From: Siniperca chuatsi | Taxonomy: Eukaryota > Chordata > Actinopteri > Centrarchiformes > Sinipercidae | Length of the DNA: 64,000 nt | NCBI RefSeq assembly: GCF_020085105.1 | Contig: NC_058055.1 | Span: 15,067,822 to 15,131,821 of the forward strand | Direction of reading: 5' to 3' | Shown here: positions 1 to 12,338 of the stretch, piece by piece | Position numbering within the stretch: position 1 is the first letter of the stretch | Layout: every line of letters begins with the position of its first letter | Translations under genes and position numbers: made by a program | Notes under the pieces: generated by a model | Database searches by the model: none | Told to the model about the DNA's origin: nothing | What the model saw: only the letters and a program-made list of their open reading frames with translations

Positions 1-381
1 TTTCAAAACGCGCCGTGAAAATATGAAATAAAGAAACTGCTATTGTTTAAGCAATTCCTGAACATCTTCATTGATGAAATTCAGCATCAGCGTTACGCAC
101 ACGGACAGAGGGTTGGGCAGACACTCCTCCCAGTTACACAACGACAAGCATGAACATTTAAAGACATCTCTCATTGACTTCATAGCCTACTATGAAATCA
201 CAGCACGGCACTTCGCAAAGTCAATGATATTCAAAGTCACATCCGCAGTGACCGGGAAACAACCCGCATATATCCACATATGATCCGAGCAGGAACAAAT
301 AAAGTTGGCGCTGTCGGGGAAAATGACAAACGCAGTTTACATAAAAAGCCGAATCAAATGGTTGTGGTTTCAGGTTCCTAC

Positions 382-397
382 CTTCCACTTCCAGCAT
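382..397 (-). CDS. dclk1: dclk1 alternative first coding exon (short isoform start)
   Basis: On the minus strand an ATG at 397 opens the five residues MLEVE and then runs one base into a GT donor (GAAG|gtagga) at 381-380. Human DCLK1 has a short, doublecortin-less kinase isoform (DCLK1-S/CPG16) whose first exon encodes MLELIE and also ends in phase 1, spliced to the exon that begins the Ser/Pro-rich linker. The match in sequence, the phase (identical to the end of the doublecortin-side exon at 7947) and the position 7.5 kb downstream of that exon all fit. The frame stays open upstream to about 571 but has no ATG there, so it should be 5' UTR. The receiving exon lies off the left edge and cannot be checked here. 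The call rests partly on my memory of the human isoform. Confidence 0.6.
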
Positions 398-640
398 GAT
401 GAAAAACACAGTGATAATCCACAGCGGGGCAAAGAGCAGAAGAAGAAGAACAACACCTCTGAACGCGCTCCTTCCGAGTGTGATAGTAAACTGTGGTGAA
501 TGGGAGAGACGGAGCTGCGCTGTACTACACGGAGAGGCGGAGAGGCTGCTTGCGCAAACTGTGACGCGCACCGGGGACAGAGAGAGCGAGGGAGAGAGAG
601 AAGGGTAGAAGTAAAAAAATAAAAAATAAAATTACATCTA
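398..640 (-). promoter_or_regulatory. Probable 5' UTR and internal promoter of short dclk1
   Basis: The bases just upstream of the 382-397 exon (reading leftward) are locally rich in CpG (for example the CGCGC and GCGCAC runs around 460-575), unlike the AT-rich intron around them. No ATG interrupts the stretch before the MLEVE start. I see no clear TATA box. The function is inferred from the exon beside it. Confidence 0.35.
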
Positions 641-889
641 TAATTCTGATATTTTTGCGTGGCTTTTTTACTTTTATGCCAACATTGAGATTTAAAACTT
701 GAACTGGGAGAAGGAGAGACCATTGCATATAGAAAGAATGAGGAATATAGCCTGAAGTATATAACTCCTGCAGTTAACTGAATGCAGAAATAATCGGAAA
801 CATCAGTGGTGCATGTTTTAGAAAAGGTCAATCAACAAAAGTTGAAGCAGCTGTATAATGGTAGAGCCAGTCAGCCATTAATTAATCAT

Positions 890-1032
890 AGGGCTTGTGG
901 TAAGATCCTCCTGTCCACATGTGGAGGTGCCCTTGAGCAACACACTGAACCCCAACTTGCTCCTGATGTGTGTATATGGGATGTAAGTTGCTTTGGACAT
1001 AAGCGTCTGCCAGATGAATGTAATGTCTTTCT
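890..1032 (+). mobile_element. SINE/LINE-type retroposon tail
   Basis: The segment contains the phrase for 'cccttgagcaacacactgaa' followed by 'ttgctttggacataagcgtc' and 'tgccagatgaatgtaatg'. This is the recurrent 3' tail of L2-tailed SINEs in ray-finned fish, recognised from memory. The head is not evident, so this is a partial, decayed copy. Confidence 0.6.
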
Positions 1033-1458
1033 AAATGCATCTTGCATCGATGGTGAACATTCACACACAAAGAGAGATCCGTTAAGGAGCAAGATGCCAA
1101 TTTGACCAGAATGCACAAAATAATGGTGTGTTTCAGCTTCTTTCACATGTGCTGTGTTAAACACTATGGTGGCACAAAACTTCACAAGGTAGCCGTGCAG
1201 TGAATATGGAAAAGCACCTCATGTGTCTGCCCGTCTCAAGCTGTGTGATGTGCTGGATGAGGCTACAGACTGTGATATAAAAAAACTAAAACATAGCCTC
1301 ACAGTGATTGTGGAATATACCGAGTAGATATGCATCTAAAATTAGGCAACTAGTGGCCTACCAGGAGTTCTAATATTTCTGTTTTTATTTAGCCTTTACA
1401 TGTAGTTGAAGTAACACCCACGAGTCAGTTCAAGCATTTTCTGTTGTAGTTTTGGTAT

Positions 1459-1897
1459 TGTCACTTCCTGGTTTATTTTGTAGTATTCTCTTTCCCTTGT
1501 GTGTCTTGTGTTTTTACTTCCTGTCTGTGTTTTTCCCTCCAGTTTTGATTGTTGGTCCTCCCTTGATTGTTGGCACCTGTGTCTTGTTATCTCACCTCCC
1601 CTAGGGTATTTAGTCTTGGTCTTTTCTTTGTTCATTGTCGGATCATTGTTGTACACATGGTGTTGTTCCTTGCTGAGCCCTTGTCTGTGAGTTTATCTTG
1701 GATTCTTTGTTCTCCGGTGGACCTTGTTTGGATTTTGGATTTTGTCTGCTCATTACCTGTCTGCTCACCTCTGCCTGTTCTTGCCTGCATTCCACCCAAC
1801 AATAAACACGGTAGTCATCCGGCTACTTCACCCTGAGACCGCTTCCTTGTCATCTGCTTTTGGGTCCACATACCTCCATACAGCACCCCCTACGACA
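1459..1897 (+). mobile_element. Solo LTR, probably Ty3/gypsy-type
   Basis: The element starts TGTCAC and ends ACGACA, within the TG...CA convention. It carries a T/C-rich body, an AATAAA at about 1801 and the phrase 'tgcttttgggtccacatacc' near the right end, typical of fish gypsy-like LTRs. No internal gag/pol sequence or second LTR is visible, so it looks like a solo LTR. Flanking duplications are not clear (TTTTG versus TTTTC nearby). Open frames of 60-90 codons here are LTR translations, not genes. Confidence 0.6.
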
Positions 1898-1927
1898 TTT
1901 TCAATGCCAAAGTAGAAAACAACAAGA

Positions 1928-2294
1928 GTCTACAGCCATGTTAGTCATACCAGGCACAGTGGTGCTAATCAGCTAACTAACATTTACTCATTAGCACTAA
2001 CGCTAAACACAAAGTACATCTGAGAATGAGGGGAATGATGGAACATTGCACCTAAATACTGCAATAGTTTTGCAGGTATTTGGTAATAGACCAAAGTATT
2101 GCACAAATTAAAACTTTGACATGATGGTGGCTATAGATAAAAGGTAAGGGATCACCAAAGTTATTACCATTCATCCTCTGACAATCCATCCAGTTGTTGA
2201 AATATTTCAGTCTGGACCAAAGTGGTGGACCAACCGACAGACTGACAGACCAACATTGTCATCCCTAGAGCCATGATGCTAGCGTGGCTAAAAA
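1928..2294 (+). mobile_element. MITE-like repeat, 'gctagc' family, copy A
   Basis: The copy begins 'gtctacagccatgttagtc' and ends 'atgctagcgtggctaaaa', so the two ends are imperfect inverted repeats. Inside are the family phrases 'tagcactaacgctaaacac', 'aaagtacatctgaga' and 'gaccaaagtggtggaccaac'. Two further copies occur in this window, at 23001-23330 and 58031-58637. Confidence 0.65.
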
Positions 2295-3534
2295 TCCAAT
2301 TTATGCAACACTAGCATGATAAAACAATGCATAAACACCGCAAGCACAAATCTATTATGTGCATTTTTTCAAAACAAAATACTGTTAGCGAGTAACACAT
2401 TCAACACATTAGCTGTGAACAAAAATAAAAGCTACAACTATGGCATATTTAATATTGTCAGAATGACTGACAAATTTTGGATTCGTCTTAGGAATGCAAA
2501 AGCAGTTGGCTGTTTTTTTTTCTTCTTCTCTGTCTTGGGAAAGACTTAATTCATAATAACCTTAATGGATCTTAATGATGGCCAATCACATTCTTCCCTG
2601 TACATCACATGTGTATATCGTCACACCTTTATTTTAAAGAACCACACCTTATCATACACATACTGTATAGTAAAAACGGAACATTAATAATGACAGACAT
2701 ATGGTTCTTAATATAAACATATGATAACTTGTGGAAGTTCATGCATTTTCTATTAGGGCTGTCAAAAGGTATTCTGGGAAATTCAGCACACAAAATCAGA
2801 ACTATGCCTCATGACATGTTTTGGTACAATTGCTCCCTTATAACAGACAAAATACAGTCAAACATCACAAATTTATGTTTGTTGAAAGTACATACGAGTG
2901 TCAATATAATGCTGTTTCATAAACACAAAGCTACCTGGGGGTATCTCATTATCTTGCCATTAGCGCAAATATCAATACTGCCTTGGCTATGAATTTGTTT
3001 TTCTTTCAGCCTCTGTTATTTGGATTGGTCTCTGTTATTGTTACGCTCCCTTTGCTTTTCCGTTTTCAGAAAGTATATTTGTACCCTTCATGAGTAGGTT
3101 TTATAAAGCAAGAAAAGTGGTGAAGGCTGCTGACATCATGCAATCACAGTTCGAAGTGTCACAGCTGGCAGCTGATCCTCTGGAGATATACTGGATTTAT
3201 TTGTGGGTCGGCTGCCCTGCACACTTCACCATAAAGCCTCTCCCGTCATACAGAGTTGGTCATGACAGAATGACAAAGGTGAGACCCTGAAGTATCAGAA
3301 GTGATGCTTGCTGACACCATCTGCAGTTCTCTGTTAATTTTAGCTGACATGAGGCATCAGAGGAGAGCAGAGAGACAGATGGCGAGACAGGGAGAGAAAC
3401 TATGTCTGAGTGCAAATTGTTCTCTCACATTATTTTGGGTCTGTGTGTATAGGGAGGCACTCAGCTGGGGTTGTGAGATCATTACAGAATGAAGCTCGAG
3501 TGATGACAATGTCAACCTGACACGCAACAACCTG

Positions 3535-3536
<2 letters not shown>

Positions 3537-3573
<37 letters not shown>
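3537..3573 (+). repeat. (CA)n microsatellite
   Basis: About 18 uninterrupted CA units. The VCVCVC frame on the opposite strand is a translation of this repeat. Confidence 0.95.
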
Positions 3574-3574
<1 letters not shown>

Positions 3575-5354
3575 AAACAGAGAGAACGTAACGCCACATC
3601 AGACCCTCCACAATTTGATCGTGGATACCTTCTTTCAAGATGTCTTGAAAGACATCAGTCACCTTGACTCAAACTGTGCTTAATAGTTGAAATTTAATCA
3701 CTCATCGATGGTCGGTCAGAAAAAGTCAAGATGTAATTTGTATCTTAAGATTTAATACGTTGAAATTCATAAAAGTATGATGCATTTTAGTGTCACGTTT
3801 TCATTCTATTTGATGCTCCTCGTTTATATCAAAATTAATATTTGATAACTGCGTAATGATGAGAAGCAAGCATTAGACCTATGATTCATCGACTACATTA
3901 GACTGAGACCTACAGTATGATTCACCTACCAAACATACCAACAACACATACATCTCTGTGCTTTGATGTTTTTCAACAAGAACAAGGAAGGAGAGTTCAA
4001 TTCTATCCGTGCTGGGAAGCAGCCTGATAAGTTGTTTGTTATTACTGCGTTTCTAAATTGATTCAGCATATTTCTCAGAAGGCTCGTGTTCTTGAAGCAG
4101 ACTAGATGAGACAAGGTGTTCGTGTAGTCTGATAAAACATTACTAAAGATAAAACACATTGACTAAAAAGATTCACAGTCCTTTTCGTTCAATCACCTGA
4201 CCGTTTTTGAGTTTTATCAGCAATTTGCAACAGAAATCTTTTCCTTTATTTTACACCTTTTCCTCTCACCTTTGGAAATATATGTAATGTTTTACATTGA
4301 AAGTTTTTACACATATGTCACTGTGTTATACAGTAAATGGGCAGAAGTACTCACAACATAACACAAGACAACAATGAGGAGCAGCCAGACACATAGAGGG
4401 ACACCAGGTGGTGTTTGACAGCACATGTGTTGTGTTACATGCTCTCTCGCTCTCCCCGTCTCGCTCTCTTTCTCTCAGACATAATTCACGCTGCCACATC
4501 TTCTCTGTGCAGCTCCTCCAGTCCAGATTATTAGATGTGATAAGGAATATTACTACTGCCTGTGTTGGCTGAATGGAAAATTAATATGGGACTTCAGGGC
4601 TGCTTTCAGAACACCTGAAGACCTACAGCAAGGTTTAAAATTAATAGCATTCTTCATTGTGCTCTCTCCAAGTGTGGACGAGAAATAATAGAACCCTCCT
4701 AATGCTGGTTTCTAAATATCAATAAATAGACAGAGCTTTCTTCTCTGGTGTCAATACTTTTAATTTCATTGCCAAGATCTCTGATTAAACGAGTGTAGCT
4801 GCAATTAAATAACTGACAAATGCAGAGATAAGACAACATTTTGAATAATTAATCAACTTTCATCTAAATGCAGCCCTAAATGCACAGCCCTATTATCATA
4901 TTTAATACAACTAACACAGTGATGCAAACCAGACTGTACTGTTTTAGGTGGAGATTAGATTGGAGTGTCATCAATTAAGTGAATATCTTGGACCAAAGGT
5001 CCATTAGACAACATTAAGATGAAAGGCAACTCATATTTCCTGACAGTAATTTTTGCCTTGATGTCAGAAAGCTGTGCATACTCAAAGAGGACCCAGTGAC
5101 TCGAGGTTTAGCACCAGAGGACATCAACAAAAATATCAAAATTGCTTGATAAATATTTGCAAGTCACACACACACACTCCAGATGAGGCAGGAAACTAGA
5201 TTCACTTGTCGTTTAAAACATTTCCACATTTCAAGGAAATGTGTTGTTGATGCGAGATGGAATCCTGGTTTGGTCACAACAACTTTTTTGTGTTAATTGA
5301 ATAAATGTTCAGTCTATAAACGCTCAAACAATTGTGAAAACGCTCATCAAAATT

Positions 5355-5600
5355 TCCCAGAGCACAAGTTGCCATGTTCAAATTGCTTGTTTTCTCCACC
5401 AAACAGTCCAAAACCTAAACATATTCAATTGACAACAATATAAAACAGAGAAAAGGAGCAAATCCTCCATTTTGATAGAAGATAAAACCATCAATGTTTA
5501 GCAGTTTTTCTTGATAAATTATAATCAGTTAATCAATTATCAAATTGTTGATTCATTTTCTGTAAATTAATTAAGTGACTAGTCATTTCAGCAATAGCAT
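5355..5600 (+). mobile_element. hAT/MITE-like 'ATCGATTAAT' family, copy 1 (5'-truncated)
   Basis: The copy contains 'ccaaacagtccaaaacctaa', 'tataaaacagagaaaaggag' and 'ttaatcaattatcaaattgt', then ends 'agtgactagtcatttcagc'. These are shared with the copies at 15090, 18038, 20298, 44540 and 50058. The 'gggctgcaactaac' left end is missing. Confidence 0.55.
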
Positions 5601-6514
5601 GATTTGATACTGTTCAGAAAACACTAGTTCTGGCAAAAGACAATTGTTATATTGTTTCTCAAATATTAAAACCTCAAGTATTAAACTTTTACGTGATAAT
5701 AAATTGCAAATAAATCACAAGTGTAAATGGCACGTTCTGCTTGTTACATCGAATCATAATACCACTACAACACAGTGACTCTATGAATTTTGTAAATCGT
5801 TGCACTCATTTGTCATTTCTTTCTCATATCATACTCATGTGAGATTTCTTTGTCTTTTGTCTTTTAATTTGTCATTATCAGTGGTGAGACTGGACCCCAG
5901 TAAGGCCTTCTTGTGAACACATTAAACAACAACAGAATGGGCATATCTATAAGCCATGGGATACAGCACGCAGTATCAGCTGTTGTTGACTATTAACATA
6001 ATTCTTGGAAAAACTGTCCTCAAGGGAAGGGGGCATGGTGTGCTTTTTAAGTGTAAAACAACTCCTAAGATAATACTGACTGTGAACATTATAGAGTCAA
6101 AAGCAACAGTGTGTCAGTCAGGGTCAAACAGCAGATTAATCAATTATTTTTCATTTCCTCCTGTTGCTCCACTCTTTTGGTACAAACTGACAATGTTTTA
6201 GGTAACAAATACAGTGTGGTACAAAGCAGTCAACAGCAATGCAAGAACATTTGATGTTAAGTAGCGGAAGCAGGCGCCAGAAGGGGAACATTTCTCAGAA
6301 GTGAAAAACGTCGGGACGGTCTGACTCAGGGCTCCAGCGAGGACCGAGCGTCAGTCAGCTCCATTCTCCACTGCAGGCCATTTCGCAGGAAGTCACTGCC
6401 ATACATGGCTGTTACAGGCTATTGTGTCTGTAGCTACATGTGCCTGACTGTGCTATGTTTCCATGGCAACCAAGGCGAGTCAGTCTTTTTCTTCCCCCGT
6501 CTCAGTCTCTTGTT

Positions 6515-6518
<4 letters not shown>

Positions 6519-6598
<80 letters not shown>
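6519..6598 (+). repeat. Compound (CT)n(CA)n microsatellite
   Basis: About 21 CT units are followed directly by about 19 CA units. Three overlapping frames of SLSLSL and HTHTHT here are pure repeat translation. Confidence 0.95.
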
Positions 6599-6599
<1 letters not shown>

Positions 6600-7553
6600 T
6601 AGTTTACACCTTCATTCCAGACTCGCTTCAGCCAACGAGATCAGATAGTGTATGACTCACTCTCATAACCTTTTTCCCAAAGTTTTCAAGCCATCAGCAT
6701 CCAGAACTTTCTCAGTTCACCCTAGCTGTTTCTCTCCTCCCCTCTTGCTTTTCCCTCTGCCTCACCTTTCCCTCCACAGCTCAACACAAAACATATTAAC
6801 AACTGCTGGTTTTCATTCTGAAATGCTACATGGCTGTTTTGAGGTGAAACATACATCATCAAAAAAAGGGTGTGTGTCTGTGCATGCTTGTGTGCTTCAA
6901 CAGCAGGTGGAACAGCTTCTTTCTGGGGAGTTTCTGTATGTTGCATCACCCATTGAATCATCCCCAACCCAATGGGTCTCTGTGCACTTAATTTACAAAA
7001 TAATAACAGTGAGGATGAAATGTCAAGTGTGCTGTTGCATAACTAGGTGTTTTACACACAGCCAAAGCTCAATCTGTGCAAGCAGGAAAAGATTGGCCTG
7101 ATATTCGTTAAAGCTCCAAACTAATCACCAACTCCCCAGCAGCTTTGAGCCAGAATGAATGTTCGCCACATACGCACACACACGGGTGGATGAATGAAAG
7201 CTGCATTCAGTTGTTAGAATTAATACTGTGTTTTATTTGAGATTAAAAAAAAACTTTTCCTGTTGCCTCAAAAGGTTATTTTCTTTTTTGAGACATTCAT
7301 AAAGCATTATTATCAGGCACAAACAAAGCAGCAGGCACCAGTGCAAGCTCTCACCATTTTATTACAATTCATTAGTATGTCAGGTGAAGAACGGCTTGTG
7401 GGGAGCTGCAGGATTGAGTCACCAACCCTCTTCTTCCCCTCTCATCTTCACTCCCGCTCCCCCTCTCATCGTTTGCCTTTTTTCTCTACTCCCTTGTGAT
7501 ATCATTCTCATTTGAATTCATATTCTGCATGTAAGGAGACACAGCTGACACAT

Positions 7554-7554
<1 letters not shown>

Positions 7555-7616
<62 letters not shown>
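7555..7616 (+). repeat. (CA)n microsatellite, long and perfect
   Basis: About 31 uninterrupted CA units, the longest dinucleotide run in the window and a good candidate for length polymorphism. Confidence 0.95.
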
Positions 7617-7621
<5 letters not shown>

Positions 7622-7946
7622 CACTGCCAGACACTCCGCAGAGCTGTGATTTCATTGCAGTGTTTATTCATACTGTTTTCATTTGCTGCGACACTGATTG
7701 AGTAATGAGCTAGAAAATACTAAGCAATCACATGAGAAAGTATTAGGATACAAACAACTCCCAGCTGTGTCCATCAGGTCTGAGATACTGCACACACTCT
7801 TCGTGCACAAACACACAGATGCATAGATACACAGACACACACTGCAATAACTTAAAGGACAGTGACACCATGCCAAACTCCACTGACAAATGGGTTCCTT
7901 GAGAGGAAGAGGAAAAAAGAAAGAAACTTATTCTATATTTTCTTAC

Positions 7947-8054
7947 CAGATGCAGGGGACTTGCTGCGTTGTGATTGGACAACGGTCCTGGGGGAGCCTC
8001 GGCTCAGAGAGCCAGACATCTTCCCATAGTTCACTGACTTCACCACACGACACT
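7947..8054 (-). CDS. dclk1: dclk1 coding exon: Ser/Pro/Arg linker after DC2
   Basis: The exon is 108 bp. It has acceptor cttgcag at 8060-8055 and donor G|gtaaga at 7946. Read from phase 1 it encodes CRVVKS, a Ser/Arg-rich stretch, then QRSKSPAS, ending again in phase 1. Human DCLK1 has CRVVKSTSY...SRRSKSPAS at this point, the flexible linker joining the second doublecortin domain to the kinase. The middle diverges from human, as expected for disordered sequence. The SKSP context is a typical proline-directed phosphosite region. It joins in phase to the exon at 12339-12438 (split Glu codon). The ORF is too short to be seen without splice reasoning. Confidence 0.88.
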
Positions 8055-8826
8055 CTGCAAGCACAAAGACAAATCAGACAGAGGTGTTCAGGTACTATTT
8101 GAGGTACTCAAATTCCTTCACTTCATTTATTGATCCACTCAAATAGTCTCCAAAACTTAATCCAGGCAACAAATCCAGGGCCTGTAGTGTTTAAATCCAA
8201 ATCCAAACAAGGTAGCAACTTAACTACATGTGAAGAAAGAGAAAACTGCTGCTTGCTGTTGGCATACACAAAATGATGCACTGATGGAGTGAATATTAAG
8301 TGTGACACTGTGACATGACATTGTGTTCTGTGACACACACACCTAAATAAAAAGCTTTAACACAATAACATTTGAGCATTTTGAAACACATGTCAGTCCT
8401 GTTAGACTGAAATTCAAATTTAATGGATTTCTAACCAACTATTCTTTTAATGTTTTGATTGATTTTGACCTTTAGTCACGCAAGAAAACACCAAACCACT
8501 AATGTATCAACACAGCTGTAATTGGTTTTACATTCAGGTCCCCTGCAAAAATGAGTTCTGACCTTCACTGGGCTCCCTTTCCAAACGCAATTATTGTGGA
8601 GCTTCAGAAGTGACAGCTATGACTCATGGAGGTCTGATATTTTACAGGCACACACTCCTGGTAAATGAGACATGTGACGGTACTCACACACCCTCCCTGC
8701 CTCCTTCATCCCCAAAACTTTGCTCCTCTCCTGTTCATTAACCCAACCCCATTATAGCTCATTACCATTATAGACCAGCGGGAAGGGGAAATTATACAGT
8801 CTGCCATGTGTGAGTGTCTTCGTCTG

Positions 8827-8895
8827 CACGTGTGTGTGTGTGTATGAGAGCATGGGTGTGTGTCTGTCTCTGTGTGTGTGTCTGTGTGTGTGTTA
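8827..8895 (+). repeat. Imperfect (TG)n tract
   Basis: TG dinucleotides interrupted by TC and AT units. Low-complexity intronic sequence. Confidence 0.8.
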
Positions 8896-9224
8896 TTTGC
8901 TTGTGTGGCGTTGTGACCCAGTGATTAATGTACAATGCAGAGTGTTAACATGATGACAGTGTGCCAGAGCTGAGGCAGAGGCGATAATTATAGAGATGCT
9001 GAGAGGAGGCGAAGTTGTCTGCAGCTCTGACTCCGACTGTCTCTCTGTCTGTTTCGTTTGTCTCTCTGCTTTTCTGTCTATATATTTCTGCCTCGTGCCT
9101 CCTGCCCTCTACCTCTTGCTCTCTGTCTCCCAGGGCATGAGGAGGTGTCAAATTGTGCTCTCTATCTTCTGGGACAGAGAAAATATTATAGTGTGTGTGT
9201 GTTTTGTATTAATCACTTCATGTG

Positions 9225-9345
9225 GGGTCAAAAATCTGTTCATACGCCATGTGGGGACAAAAATCAAGTCCCCACAAGGTTAAGCATTTACCTTAGGGTT
9301 AAGGTTATGGTTGAGGTTAAGGTAAGCTTCCAGTGAATTAAGGAA
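9225..9345 (+). repeat. 'gtccccacaaggttaa' interspersed repeat fragment
   Basis: The sequence pairs 'tgtggggacaaaaatcaagt' with 'ccccacaaggttaagc', a near inverted repeat around GTGGGGAC/GTCCCCAC, followed by a 'gggttaaggttatggttgag' run. I recall this as a widespread fish repeat, but the family name is uncertain. Confidence 0.45.
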
Positions 9346-12338
9346 GTATTGTAAGTCTATATAATGTGCTCAATGTAACCAAAACAAAACTCAGAGTTCA
9401 TTTTAAGAACGAAAAGTAAGATATATGTGGAGACTAGGCAGAGTAAAAAAAAGTACAGTAGCATTTAGCTTATTCAGATGGAAAGCTTAGTCTGATGTAC
9501 AAATTCTATACTGTTTTAAAAATGCTGATTTCACCACAATTACATGCAGTTTAATTAAACCAAGTTTCTCCACAATACACTATTAAGGGCTTTCATGTAC
9601 TTAGTAATGAAATAAGTAGAGCAGGGTCATATCTGATGTCTCCAGCTGTATTACATTGCCTACTACATCGATTTCAAGTAGGTGATACTGATTTAAAATA
9701 AAGTATGTTTTAACCTATTTTGAGCCTTGAAAACTGATTTTGGTGAAAGTTTAAGTGAAAGTCATAGTTGGCGAGGAGCCCCTGAATGCACTATTAACAA
9801 CTGCCCAGCATGCAATGGATTACAATGAATTATGGGAAACTGAGGGGGCATAAAAGATACACTCTGTTGGCTCTTCTGAATTCAGAAAAAAGAATGCCAC
9901 ATTTTTCAGCCAGATTTGGATGTATTCTCCCATGAACTTTAAAGACTTTAAATGCAGCAAGAAAAAAGCCCTAAAATACTCCAAAATGGACAGAGACGCA
10001 AACAGCAGGGAAAACACTGGACAAGTTTGTGGTACTGTTTTGGGTGTTGGTGTTCACACATGTGCAGTCTGCACCTACAGTCACATGCACCACTGTGGCT
10101 ATACAAATGGGGAAAGTAAAATTTGAGCTTAACTTGCAGACCATAAGAGGTGCTTCACTTCTTGCCTATAGCTGGTTACTATGACAAACCGCTATCATCA
10201 ATCATCAGTAACTAATGAAAGTGCGGATACCCTGGAAACTTGTTCTTTAAATGCCTTGTTGCATGTAGGAGGTTGTATTGTGGAGAAGAGAAGGTTACCA
10301 AAAAGAAATTGGCTAATGGAAACAGCTACCCATTATATTTTGCAAATGAAAGGAGAGTAGTGGGGAAGACAGAGAGGGAAAAAAAGATACAAAAGGGGTA
10401 AGGAGGTAGAGGTTGGCGACCCAGGTGGGATGGATATTATTTCATGGATGAAGGGATACAGGGGAAACAAATGAATTGAATAAACCTTTGAACAAAAGCC
10501 AATGCACACTCATTCATGTAGGAGACAGGAAGAGAGATGAGAGGGTGAGAATACAGATGAGCGCTAAATGGCAGGAGTCTTCAGACAGAGATGCAGAAGC
10601 AGGAGACAGAAAGCAAAACACAGATGGGTGAAGTGAGGACAGAACGTATCCTCAGTAGACCGTGGTGGGGAGACAGGCAGAGAAGAGGAAGAGGAACAAT
10701 GGTACAATAGGTTAGACAATAGCTTAAGTGCAGCGGACCCGTTCTTCCAAGAGGAGAGGAGGAGTGGCAAAAGACAACGTAGCGCAATGAACTGGACAGC
10801 CTACACAGTCCTCTGCCACCTGAACCAGGGAGATGTGTCTGATATACAGAGAAGACAGGGGGTACTGTGCAACTGAAAAGACATGATGAATTGTGGAAAA
10901 AAACAGAAAAAAAAGAAAACAAGAAAGAAAGAATAGATGTTTTTTACAAGTCAACTAGGAGAGTATGAAAGATTTAAAACAAAAAAATAATACACAATAA
11001 TACACAATACAATACAATAATATGTATTTCCTTTTTATGTATACATTTATTGTATTATAATTTAATGAAAAACACATGTTAAAATGACAACTATTTAGCT
11101 TTTTGTCTTTAATAACTAAATTGTTTTTTCATTGTGACATGCCACATTAAAATCGAATCCCAACACAGAAAACAAAGTGAAGAGGTGTACTGCATTTGTC
11201 TCCTTTGTCCAGCAGAGGGCAACATGACTTACGCCGCACCCATGGTTCTGCCCCCAAGCTGTGATTGGACAGTTGATTGTTTTTCATTTTGGCATTGACA
11301 ATGCATCGCCATCTCAAAAAAGAAACAGCTCCCTTGCACAATGTGGCATGGAAAATTCATGTCACAATTAAAAACAATTCATTCAGTTATTAAAGACAGA
11401 ACGCTAAATAATTGTCCTTTTAACAAATGTTTTTTCATTTAATTATAACACAGTAAAGACATACATAAAAGAGAAATACATTTAATAATGTGTATTGTAT
11501 TTCAATTTATTCAGGCATTTAAAATCTTCCACAGGAGAGAGCCATATTCTGACTAATAAACAGAAAGTAGGACATTAATTTGGCCTTGATATAGAGTTAT
11601 ACAATTTGCTAGCATACTGTACTCATAACCACATTTGGTTTTAAAAGAAAGATATTTATAATAATAATTTGATAATAAATATATTTTCCTACTTGTCCAC
11701 CAGGGATGCCATTTTGTGTTCTGCTCACATTTGATGTCTATGGGATCAAGTAGCTGTTTCCCTGAAAAAGGTTGTAGGGAAATAAAGTTTCTCCATTGAT
11801 GAGGGTTTAAAACACAGTACTTGCACACGAGCATCCAAACGAATACATTATAGTCTAAACTTGTAAACATGAAGTGGAAAATAATCTAATTTCACAGTTA
11901 ATAGTGAAATTAGTGATTTTAAAATTATTTCAATTACAAGGGGTACTGTAGATTTGATTAATCTTTGAAGAGGTCTAGAGGTGTATTGCTCTGTTGCTCT
12001 GGTTGGACAACCTTTAAATAGTCAAATTTTTGTTCACTGCACTGAACTACATGGCAATGTAAAACTAGCATTTTGAAACTAATTATTCCCTAATTTTTAG
12101 AATTATTGAAACAACAGAATAATGTATCACAACAACTCCTATTTTGTCTCAATGTGATTGCACTAAAAGATAAATTGCTCAACCCTAGAAAATAGCACAC
12201 ACAAAAAACAACTTGTAAACAATCAGAAAATACACAGCTGGTAGCAGGAAGGAAAGGAAGAACATAAGAGGGGCAGACCGAACAGTCAAATGTGAAATGT
12301 CAGCATGGAAATGTCAGAGGAAGTGCTAGTCGTCTCAC

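Larger units (their letters stand above)
398..7946 (-). other. dclk1 intron downstream of the linker exon (long isoform)
   Basis: Sequence between the donor at 7946-7945 and the left edge is intron for the long, doublecortin-containing transcript. It holds the internal promoter, an LTR, SINE- and MITE-like repeats, and CA/CT microsatellites, annotated separately. Outside those, 2300-3530, 3580-5350, 5600-6510 and 6600-7550 are AT-rich unique-looking sequence in which I recognise no exon. The intron continues beyond position 1. Confidence 0.6.
8055..12338 (-). other. dclk1 intron between DC2-end and linker exons
   Basis: A 4.3 kb intron with a consistent donor (G|gtgaga at 12338) and acceptor (8055-8060). 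It holds a TG-rich tract around 8825-8895 and a 'gtccccac' repeat fragment near 9225. The rest is AT-rich with no recognisable exon. Confidence 0.75.

Noticed and set aside
221-571. A 116-codon frame with a hydrophobic segment resembling a membrane protein
   Set aside because: Its first codon is GTG and no ATG precedes MLEVE. The donor at 381 fits the dclk1 short exon better, so the upstream part is treated as UTR.
1499-1915. Several 60-90 codon frames with Leu/Val/Cys-rich peptides
   Set aside because: They lie inside the solo LTR; no start context, splice sites or family resemblance.
6405-6655. Three overlapping frames rich in SLSLSL and HTHTHT
   Set aside because: They are translations of the (CT)n(CA)n microsatellite and share no coding features.
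3537-7616. CA arrays considered as a CRISPR-like or satellite array
   Set aside because: Simple dinucleotide repeats with no spacers or longer unit.
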